A DNA stretch of 64,000 nucleotides, taken from IMG/VR virus record IMGVR_UViG_3300028844_007948, positions 1-64,000 of that record, one strand, 5' to 3'. The translations under genes and the position numbers were made by a program. The notes beneath the pieces were generated by a model. It saw nothing but the letters and a program-made list of their open reading frames with translations. It was not told the origin of the DNA and ran no database searches. Position 1 is the stretch's first letter; the number at the start of each line of letters is the position of its first letter. Positions 41,428 through 52,200 of the stretch are shown in pieces. The stretch is from a virus.

Positions 41428-43176
41428 ATGGCCAGAAATAGAGTAATTTATCAAAGTGAAGCGCTTTTCGTTAGCCCTAATGCTACTGGCGCACACTTTA
41501 CATGTACAGCTGTCATAACAGGAATGGGACCAACTGGAGTGGCGGGTGTCGGACCTAACCTCGGAGGTCTAGGAGGACCTTCACTAGAAAGTGGAAATGC
41601 TTTAGGATTGCATACCCTAACAAACCCTATCGGTTTGTCAGAGGACCCAATTATATTAAAAAATAGAAGCAATGACAACTTTAGTAATGCAAGATTGGCA
41701 AGGGCAAGAAGTGTTGGTATAAAAATTGGTGACCCAGGGCTTTTAGACATCATTAACATTAGTGGTGCCGCTGAAGCTTCAATAAATGAAGAATTACGTT
41801 CAAAATTTGGCTGGGAGCCAGTAGGATCACCAAGTATAAATGGAGCTTCAAATCAAAATCTAGCTAGAGCTTTAATGGCTGGCGGGCAGACTGGACAATT
41901 AGCATTCTTCTCTAGAAAAGATAATTGGGATAATGCTACTGGTGCATATTATAATGAAATCCCTGGGCCAGCTGTTAGAGATGTAATACCTGACAAAAAC
42001 CACACACCTATAGGTGTGTTTTTACAACCATGGTCTGGATCATATGAAAATATGATTTCACAGGTTCATAGAGTTCAAAGTGCTAACTATAGTTTCACTA
42101 TTAATAGAACAGATGTTAATACATTTGGACAATTGGCTAGAATAGATGCTATTGCTCTTGAGCCGCCCACAGTTAACTTAGATTTTACATATTATCCTAC
42201 GGACGGCTTCAACGAAAGAAACCTTGGGTTTTATGTTCAAGGAGAAGATGGTTTAGGAAAAGGAATGGGATCCGAAGGAAAGAATGCTGCTGCAGATCAC
42301 CTTAAGGCAGATAATGCTGGCAAGAACTTCTTCATCCTTACAACTCCTGAATCTACTGATGCATTCAATACAACAGATGCGGTTTCAGAAAGAAGTGTTA
42401 TAGGTCTCGGAAATGGATTCTTGAGTGATTACACAATCGAAGCATCTGTTGGATCAATACCTACCGCAAATACTACCATTGAGTTGTACAATGCCAAGTC
42501 AGATATCGGAACTACAGGAGTAACTATCCCTGGAATTGGCCTCAAGGATGGTGTACCTTCTAGCGGAATTAACTTCAGTCTTGGTCATCCTGAGGCATTA
42601 AGAGGTGACTACAAAGGAGCATCTCCAAGTACGGGGCTTTTTGGAACTTCCTCAATCACAGCATTGAGGCCTGGAGATATCCAACTTGAGATTCCAAATG
42701 GACTATCTATGATAGCTAAGGTTTCTGGAGAAGGATCTATACATATTCAAAACTTCAGCCTCAGTATGCCATTGAGCAGAAGCCCAATCGATAGATTAGG
42801 TACTAGGTTCGCATTTTCTAGAGTTGTAGATCTTCCTGTTACAGCATCCTTGAGTGTAAGTGCTCTAATGTCTGATGTCGGAACTGGAAACCTTGCATCC
42901 CTGCTTGATGATTGTAAAGAGCATGACATCAAAGTTAAGATGATGGGGCAAGTAGGCTGTGAATTTGGTAATCCAAAAATAGAAGCTTTAACTATAGACT
43001 TCAAAGGTGCACGTGTTGATAGTGAATCGATATCATCTGATATAGGAAGTAATAAGAGTATTGATCTTACTTTTACTACCCAAATCGGTGGGCCAGAAGA
43101 TCTTATCCATGGAGTATTTATTTCTGGAGCTAACAGGAATAAAATTCCTGAGTATGCTAATGTTCCAAACAGATAA
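41428..43176 (+). CDS. Major tail tube-like protein
   Basis: 582 residues. It lies directly before the tape measure and is followed by a terminator, as expected for a separately and strongly expressed tube protein. The middle has RVQSANYSFTINRTDVNTFG and PPTVNLDFTYYPTDGFNERN, and the end has PVTASLSVSALMSDVGTGNL, an arrangement of beta strands that recurs in the genes at 54020 and 54847. The length is large for a tube subunit, and the first 150 residues (Gly/Pro-rich, VGPNLGGLGGPS) may be an added domain. The C-terminal third has GC-richer, expression-biased codons. Confidence 0.68.
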   Translation: MARNRVIYQSEALFVSPNATGAHFTCTAVITGMGPTGVAGVGPNLGGLGGPSLESGNALGLHTLTNPIGLSEDPIILKNRSNDNFSNARLARARSVGIKIGDPGLLDIINISGAAEASINEELRSKFGWEPVGSPSINGASNQNLARALMAGGQTGQLAFFSRKDNWDNATGAYYNEIPGPAVRDVIPDKNHTPIGVFLQPWSGSYENMISQVHRVQSANYSFTINRTDVNTFGQLARIDAIALEPPTVNLDFTYYPTDGFNERNLGFYVQGEDGLGKGMGSEGKNAAADHLKADNAGKNFFILTTPESTDAFNTTDAVSERSVIGLGNGFLSDYTIEASVGSIPTANTTIELYNAKSDIGTTGVTIPGIGLKDGVPSSGINFSLGHPEALRGDYKGASPSTGLFGTSSITALRPGDIQLEIPNGLSMIAKVSGEGSIHIQNFSLSMPLSRSPIDRLGTRFAFSRVVDLPVTASLSVSALMSDVGTGNLASLLDDCKEHDIKVKMMGQVGCEFGNPKIEALTIDFKGARVDSESISSDIGSNKSIDLTFTTQIGGPEDLIHGVFISGANRNKIPEYANVPNR

Positions 43177-43199
43177 CACAGGATAACTAAAAATTTAAA

Positions 43200-43228
43200 A
43201 ACCCGCCAATTAGGCGGGTTTTTTTTTG
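43200..43228 (+). terminator. Rho-independent terminator after the tail-tube gene
   Basis: AACCCGCC/GGCGGGTT stem with AATTA loop followed by a T run, 24 bases after the tail-tube stop. It separates the tube gene from the tape-measure gene. Confidence 0.94.
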
Positions 43229-43260
43229 GATATTTTACAGATGTTTTAATTCCTTTTTAT

Positions 43261-43270
43261 GTGTAATATT
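43261..43270 (+). promoter_or_regulatory. GTGTAAT-type promoter-like element
   Basis: GTGTAATATT lies 27 bases before the tape-measure ATG at 43288, directly after a terminator, which supports a new start of transcription here. An AAGGA ribosome site follows. Confidence 0.6.
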
Positions 43271-43287
43271 AGTTAAGGAATAAGGAA

Positions 43288-46200
43288 ATGCCTCTAAAAA
43301 TACCAACAATACAGGTCGGACTAGAAAAGTCTATACAAAAGGCTGTAAAAAATGTCAGCGCTAGAGGGGGCTTATATTTAAGCTTAAATGATAAAAATTT
43401 CACAAGACCACTAGGCAAAATAACTGGGTCTGTAAGTGAATTTAATAGATCCTTAGAGGCTTCAAATGCTAGAGTATTAGCTTTCGGAGCTTCTGTCGGA
43501 ATGATACAAGGTGTGCAAACTGCATTTAAGGCCTTGTTGCAAACCACCATACAGGTAGAAAAGCAATTAACGGAAATTAATATCGTCATGGGACTGACGA
43601 ATAGCCAATTAGATGATTTCTCAAAAGGATTATTTAAAGTAGCAAAAAATACTGCTCAATCTTTCTCTACTGTAGCTACTGCAGCCACAGAACTAGCAAG
43701 ACAAGGTTTAACAATGGAAGAAACCTTGAAAAGGACAAATGATGCTCTCATACTGACTAGGCTGACTGGATTAGACGCAGCTAGTGCGGTGAATGGTTTA
43801 ACTGCCGCATTAAATACATTTAATAAAGCTGGTCTAGATTCTACTCAAATTTTAAGTAAAATGGCTGCCGTAGACGTGCAGTTTGCTGTTAGCACAGAAG
43901 ATTTAATAGATGCTGTTTCTAGAGCTGGTGCTGTAGCTCAAGATGCAGGAGTTAGTTTTGATGAATTACTAGGTGCTGTTACTGCAGCTCAACAAATGAC
44001 AGCTAGAGGTGGTAAGGTTATCGGTAATAGTTTTAAAACTATTTTCACCCGTGTACAAAGATCTACCACGATTAGTAGGCTTGAGGAGCTTGGAATAGCC
44101 GTAAGAGATGTAGCGGGTAACACACTCCCAGCAATTAGAGTATTAGAAAACTTATCAGCCACTTATGATAAGCTAGCAGATACTACAAAAGCTGCTGTAG
44201 CTGAACAAGTTGGTGGAGTTTTCCAAATAAACATTTTAAAAGCTGCTATAAATGACCTTTCTTCATCAAATAGCATTCTAGCTAGAGCAACTCAAATATC
44301 TGCAAGTGCAAGTGATGAAGCATACAAAAAGAATGAAATATTAAATAGATCATTATCTGCATTATCATCACAAGCAGCAACGAGTATAACTGAATTATCT
44401 AATATAATTGGAGAGATTGGATTCTCGAATCAAATAAGAGATTATCTTACATTTATAAGAGATCAGGTATCAAGCATAAATGATTTTCTCGGTCAAAAAG
44501 AAGGGGAATCTGCTGGAGCTGATTTTGCCAAAGGGCTCATTAAAGGCATAGGTAATGTTATTAGTGGTCCAGGTTTACTATTAGCGGCTGGTGTTTTAAT
44601 AAAATTATTCGCAAAAACTTCTACATTTTTAGTGGGAAGTGCTAAAGAATTGATGGGTGTTGTTAGCGCTAGCCAAAGGCAAAAACAAGTTCAAGAATCA
44701 ATAGTAGCTGTATTAGGGGAAAATAGTAGTCTTCAAAAAAGAATATTAGCCCAAGAGGGAAACAGGGCGGCACAAGAGAAGACCATATTAACATTACTTC
44801 AGGCTCAGTCTAGAGAGCAGCAAAGAATAGCTGCTACAGCAAAAGCTGTTGGACCAGCTATACTAAGAGCTGGATTTAACACCTCTTTACAAAGAGGAGG
44901 GAAGATAGCTAGTAGCGGCTTAATCCCAAACTATGTCACCCCGAAAGAAAAAGAAATGGAAAAACAGGGAGCCAGGGACGGTGGATACACTCCTGGCACC
45001 GTTAAATCCATGGACATAAAAGGAAAAGGAAGAATAATATATAATACAGCGGAAAAAGTTAAAAAATTTTCAGGAATGTCTGAGCCAGCAATATTACCAC
45101 CTTGGAGAAGTAAGGCAGGAAGAAAGTACAAAAACACATTTGAAGAAACTCACGGATTCAACCCTTATGCTAATAAAGGAATGATTCCTAATTATTCAAA
45201 ATCTAGATCTAATATTACTTTTAAGGAGATGGGGGGAGGTCAAATTGGGGGCCCCCCAAGGCAGGTCTTATTTAAATCTACGGTTGGAGGGGAGAAGTTC
45301 ACAGATGCTCAAACAATGGAGATCGTAGACCCCAAAAACGGTGGCAAAATGGGACTGCAAGTTATTTTCACTGGAGACTCTCCCTCCGAAATGAGAGGAA
45401 AAGGATACGGAAGAGAGTTGTACGAATACATGGCGAAGTATGCCAAGAGGAATGGCTACGGAGGCTTATATGGAGATATGGGGACTTCCATATCAGCAAT
45501 GAGAGTTGTAGATAGCATAGCAAAAAGAAAAAGCTTTAAAGTTGAAAAAAATCCAGACTTGAAGTTCATAAAAGATGACTTCGAAGAAGAAGGAATCTGG
45601 GGGAGCGACGACTGGACATATAGATTGTCAAACAAAGGCTTAATCCCGAATTACGGAGCATTTTCTCATGATAAAAATTTATTAGGAAGCTTACTCGCTA
45701 ATGATTTCGCCAAAGATGGAAGGATAAAATATCTTGACGCTCTTAGTTATGTTGACGAAAAAGGTTTAACATCTATATTAAAAAGCTTCAATAAATATGG
45801 AGAGCATGATGGCTGGAAGGCTTCTTGGCCTGGAATGCCCGTCAATCAGTTAATGAAGAATTTCCCCAAATACAGTACTGGCGGAAAACCTTACGATAGT
45901 GGAGCCAAAGGGCTTTACAGTGGATTAACCCCAACAAGAATAAAAGAAATATTAGAGAAGCCTGAAATAACAAGGCAATTTTATAAATATATAACTGGAA
46001 AAACATCCTCAATAGATGTGGAGTCTGGCTTGACACCTCAAGAAAAAGATTATTTTAAATCTAATTTTGGGATGGTTCCTAAATTAAAACACATAGAGGA
46101 CGGTTTCGTTTCCAGTGGGGCGAATCAAAAAAAGAAAAATCTTAATGCACTAAGATATGACTTTCTTAAAGCAGGGCCTAAAGGTGGCAGCTCCACCATG

Positions 46201-49200
46201 AGCAAAATTAAAACTCAGTTCAGGGGAACTCTATTTAAAGACCCTAAAAGAAGAGCTAATCTTTTTAGGCAAAATAATGAATTAGCACCAGATCCTATAC
46301 TGCAATTACCTTATGACCCAGGCAGGAGGCATATTGACCCCAATATAAGAATGGCGCAGCCTGGTGACTACTTAAAAGCCCAGCAATTAAAGCTTGAACA
46401 AGAAATGATGGGGTCTCAATCTGGAATTCTAAGAGGATCCTCTTTTAGAGCTAGTGATATGGGTAGAATGAGGTCAGCACTGTCATTTAATACATCAGCC
46501 AGAGATTATCAAAATAAATTTTTAGTAAACGAATTCGAAGAGTTAATGAAAGGCCAAGAAGGAAAAAGAGATCCAATGTCTTTTTCTAAAGCCGAAAGAA
46601 GAATAAGCGGAAGATTAAAAGTAAATCCAAGAATTAGGAGTTTTTACGAAAATATGACAAGAGCCACTCGATCAAAATGGGGCTTTTCTGGAGGAATGAT
46701 TCCTAATTTTGGATTAAAAATAAATGCTGGAGCCATGAAAAGCATTGGACTTCAGTCTACATTAGGTCAAGCTAAAAGTAGGCAAGAAGGAGTTATAGGC
46801 ATGTCAGAGCTGGATAAAATCCTGCAAAGTAATTTATTTAAATCAATTAAATACCTCCCGCTAAAAAGCGACACTCCAATCATGATAAAAAATGCAAGGT
46901 ATGGAGTTCATAGCTTAAAGAAAGGAGCTCCCCCACCAAAAGGATTCAAAAGTTGGAAAGATTTTGACGAGAATAGCCCACTTGGTAGAACCAGAGTGGT
47001 TTATGCTAAGCCAAAAACTGAATCTGAAAAACCTTTTAAGAGGCTTAAGCTTGAAAGAATAGAAAGTATAAACCATCAAGGAAAAACCCTTACAGTTGAC
47101 CCTAATTTAGCTAACAACGGTTTAATTCCGAACTTTATTTTTAAGAAATTAAAAACTGTATCTCAGGCCGTAAAAACATTTAAAGAGGATACTGGGGCAT
47201 TTTCAGCTGGAACCAGAAATAACATTTGGAGTACTACTCAAAATAAAATCAAGCTGAGATCTAGTAATTACGATGATGTCAGGCAATTTGTTAATAGCAA
47301 GAGTTTTAGACTATTAGATCCAGCAGAACAAAAAAGAATAAAATCCGATCTGAAAGCTCAATCCGAATCATTGAACATGAATGATGTTACCAGGCCTTAT
47401 TTTCAGTATGATGATCCTGATTACCAAGGAGCAATTCATGCAAATAAAGGTTTGATACCAAATTACTCAAAGCTTTTTTCAGAAGGAGCGAAAAATGTTT
47501 TATCTAAAAACCCTCAGTATACTGGAGCTGTTCAAGAAGCAATTCAAAGAGAGGCTTCTTTTGGATTAACCCCCAAGGTCGTGGAAGCTCACTCATTAAA
47601 GAGCTCTAAGAATCCTGGTCTTGCCGTAGTAAACCAAGAGCAGGAATCTGGAAGTTTACAAAAAGCCAGAATTCTTCATGGAGGGTTGAACCCTAATCAA
47701 AAAACTTCAGCCGTTCCCAACTATGCAAAAACACAAGTTGATGTAACCAAAGTACTACAATTAAGAAAAGAATCTGTAAGAAACATAAATGATGTAGGTT
47801 TAAATTCAGTATCTAAATCTTTTGATAGAGCGGCTAATGTGATAGATAAGTTTTCAACAAGCGTCAAAAGCGCTCAATCTTACCTCGGCCAACAAGGTAC
47901 TGAATACGCAAAATCATCAGAGTTAATTAAAGAAGCTAATCTAAGAGAAAAAGCGAGGCTCGGAACTTTAGAAAAAGAGACTTCGGCTAGAAAAAAATAC
48001 ATGAGAGAGGTTCTTAGAAAGGACTCCCTAGCGAAACTTTCTTCACGATCTGGACCAGTAGGAGAATTGGCAACACAATTTATGGGCTCTAGTAATTTTG
48101 AAAAAGATTTAAAATTCAGAATGGGGGTAGCCAAGGAAGCTAATGACTTTGAAACATTAAAAGGTCTGAAAAAGTTTGACAAGGCAATAGACGAAAGTGC
48201 CAGAGGCATGTTTAATAATGCAACCACAAAAGCTAGTATATTAAATAGCCAACTCAGAGAGAGTACAAAAGACGGAAATAAACTAAAAAGATTTCAAGGG
48301 GCAGAAGGTTTTGGCAAAAGAGAAATGAGGAAATTTTTTAGTCAAAGCTTTCTTCAAGAAAGAGGCATCCAAACACTTGACAGTAAAGAGTCCATGAATG
48401 TTATGGCTTCAATGGGAGAAAGGGGAGAAAAAGCATTTCAAGATTATGTAAAATCCCAAGGCGTAATGTCTAGCAATAAAACTTTAGCAAGAGCAGGTCT
48501 TAGAACTGGAGATTTCTCATCATTGCTTGGAGGAAATGATGGAAAAAACTTCATAAAACAATTAGAAAAGTACCAAAGAATGGTTGACGGCGGTGCTAAG
48601 GGCAAGGGCACAGCCAGAAGAGAGCTTATGAGAGAGGCTGCCAGAATTGGTGCAGATTCAGCTTCTTCAGAGAAACTCCAAAGCATGGTGCTTTCAACTC
48701 AAAAACAAGTTAAAGATGATGCTCCTAAAGGAGCACCGCAATCAGCAAGAGATAGAATATCAGGAGGAAGAATTTCTGGAGCTCTTGGATCCTTCCAGTC
48801 TGGAATGTCTGGATCTGGATTAAGATCTCAAGGGTTTATGGGACTCGTTGGGAATAGAGCAGGGCAAGGAATCAATAGATTTGGAACTGGAGCGAAAAAC
48901 TTTATGAAGGGTGGGTTTGGTGCAGCTGGTGGGCAAATGGGATTAGGCCTCTCTATAGCCGCCCCAATGTTAGCGGGCATGGTGGCAAATAAAACCCCAA
49001 GGGAAGATAGAGCCGTATTACAAAATGGACAATTTAATGTTCAGGGAACTGGAGCAGATACGGCATCTAGTACATTGATGGGTGTTGGTATGGGAGCTAT
49101 ATTTGGTGCTCCAGGCGCTATTGTAGGAGGTGTTATAGGATTTGTACAGTCTCTTACGAAGGCAACTCTAACTATAGATGAACAAATAAGAGTAAGAGAA

Positions 49201-52200
49201 AAAGAAATAGCCATCATAGGTCAAAATGTTCAAGCAGCCCAATCTCTTCAGAATTTATCATCAGCTAGGGCTGAAGCTTTTGCCGTAGGAGACTCTGATA
49301 GAATCGCAGAAATTGATACAGCAATGAATAGAGCTTTGGCTGGGGTCAATGATAAAAAAACATTAACAGCTTTAGCTGCATCAGGGGGAGATTCAGATGC
49401 TTTGTCAAAAATACAAAGACAACTACAAGATCAAATGACAAACGCTGTTAGTGTTCAGAATTTTGGAGTAGCTCTAAAGAATTCCGACCAACAAAAAGCA
49501 GCAAAAAATGCTGGAGTTGCAATGGGAGGAATGATAGCCCAAGCAATAAGAAATGAAAATGTAGATGAATCTACTGCACTAGATATATTGAGAAATATAC
49601 AGACTAGTACGGCTCAAAAAGAAAAAAGTGGAATGCTTGACACTAAAAGCCTAAATGCTTTAAGGAAAAAAGCCTCAGGAGGTCAAGAGTTAACCAGTGG
49701 ACTAGGTATGGCAGGAGGTCTTGCTGGAGGACTGATGGCTGGAGGAGCTGCCTTGAGTATGTCTGGAGTAGGCATGCCGCTTGGGTTGGCAATGGCGGCT
49801 GCAGGAGCAGGAATAGGCATATTAAGCGGAAGAGCTATTGAAAGTGGAGCAGCTAAAAGTGATTTAGAAAAACAACAAAAATTAGGATTAGATGAAATTA
49901 ACGAACTATCAAAACTAGTAGATGCTGGAGCGATGACAGAGACTGCAATGAATCAATTAGTTGCAGCTTTTAGGGAGGGAGAAATAAGCATGGGAGATAT
50001 AGCTAAAGAAGCAGAATCTGCCGTTGTAGAGTTTCAAAAAATTAAAAAAGCATCTGATAGAGCAAGCTCTGCGTTATTTAATATAGATCAATCATTCAAA
50101 AGAACTATTGGCAAAATGGTTGTTGATTTAGAAGTTAACAAGATAAGATCAGCAGCTGAATCTAACGCAAGAAAATCGAATGTTAATTTCACATCTCAAT
50201 TCATGTCGCCAATTAGTGCTAGTGATTTCTTAGCAAGAGAACAATCTAAAATATTAGCTTCGGATGCTCAAGGCAGAGTAGGACAATTTCAAAGAGAAAC
50301 AGATATTAATTTCCTTAGAGGAGTTCAATCAAAATCAAAAAGTTTAAATTTCGGCGGGCCACAAATGGAGTTCGTAAGAAAGACGGTCGAAGATCAAGGA
50401 GTTGGCTCGATAGAGTCAATGATCAGAAGAAGGGAAATGTCTGGAGTAATGAATTTAAACCTAAATACAAAAAATCTTGACGATATATTTGAAAAAGTAG
50501 GAGTAAAAGGTGGGGTCGATGCTTTCAATAAAGATAGCAAAATAACAATGCCAGAAAACTTGAACGAACTGAAAGACCTTCTTGGCACTGGAGATAAAGA
50601 TGAACAAAAAAGAATAATGGATGAGCTTGTCGCAAACCTACCTAAGGCAAGACAAGAAGGATCCATGCAAACTAAATTTACAAGAGCTCTTGAAGGAGCA
50701 GATGTTCAAACTTTAACAGAAATAATAGATTTAAGGAAAGAGCAGTTTAGAATTGTTCAGGAGCAAATACTGGCTGAAAGAAAAAATTTAAGCATACAAA
50801 TAGCTCAACAAAAAATACAAACACAAATACAGGCGAAGCTTGAAAGCTTAAGGCAGGAATCTTCAAATAGAAGTATGGCCTTAGACACTAATATGATAGG
50901 TGTGAGAGGGAGGGCTGATACAAACAGATCACTCACTGGTTTTGAAGCTCAATCTCCTATTTTTAGAGGAATGTCTTCTGACGCGGAAGAGTCAAAAAGA
51001 CAGACTGGTCTAAGAAAAAGAGTTTTTGATGAAGATATAAAAGTTAGAAAAGCTGAAGCTTTAAATATGTTAAAAAAAGAGGCTGTCAGACTTTTATCTG
51101 AGAAAAATTTAGTTGATGCATTAAATGATTTAAAATCATCAATAGAAAAAGAAACTGATTTTGCAGCTACAGAAGGAAATCAAGTAGGCTCACAAAAAGG
51201 GCAACAGATTCCAGTAAAGACTGAGCCGTCATCCGCAGCCAGTTCGGCATCTGGAGCGGGAGCTGGAAAAAGTCCAGCTGTAAAAATGGGAAAACAAATG
51301 TCTTCGTTTAAAACGAGCGGAAACAATGAGGAAGGCTCAAAGAGGATAAAGGAAATAGGAAAAAAGATAGATCAAAATAATATAGAAATAAAAACTCAAG
51401 AGAGTAAGCTGAACACTGAAAGTAGTGTAGAAGACACACTAGCAACAAAACTTAAAAAATATAAAGGTGTATTAAAACAACTTGAAAACTTAAATAACTT
51501 GCCTGAAAACAAAACCTCTTTCAGTAAGCCTGGCAATCTATTCAAACGTAACGAACGAGATGATTCAAGAGAAAGCGCAAAAAGAAAACTTCAAGATTTG
51601 GATCTTAATCAATTTTCAAAAGTTACAGGAACTCGCCTTGATGTTTTTGATGGATTTGATTCAGGAGATTCTGGGGGGAGCTATGTACAAACTAGCAGGG
51701 ATGCAACTGATGCCGAAATGATCAAATCAATGACAGATCTTGTTGAAAAAACAGAATCCCAACTACAAGAGACTAGAAGTAAAAAAGGATCTACAGAGAG
51801 TGCTATAGAAAAAGCTAAATCAGAAATCCAAGAACAAAAAAAGCAGATCGAAGAAATAGAAAAGCAAATGGCAGAAGGTGTTGTTGAGCTTTCTGACACT
51901 CTTAAAGGCCAAAATATAAGTTTAAAAAACATCAATGTAGAAAAGACAGCAAATTTAACTAAAGATTTATTTAAGGCTGATTCAATAGAAGGACTTACCG
52001 AAACTCTAAATAAGAATTTAGAAGATATTAAGGCTAATGACCCTTCTGGACAAATAGCTCTTCAGCTTCAAGGATGGGGAGAGTTGGTTAACAATGTTGG
52101 AGCTAGTCTAGATGATGCCGTTCGAGCATTTAACGTAGAAGAGGCTAAGAGAGCTCAAGAAGAATTTAATAGAAATTTGACATTTTCAAATTATTCAAGC

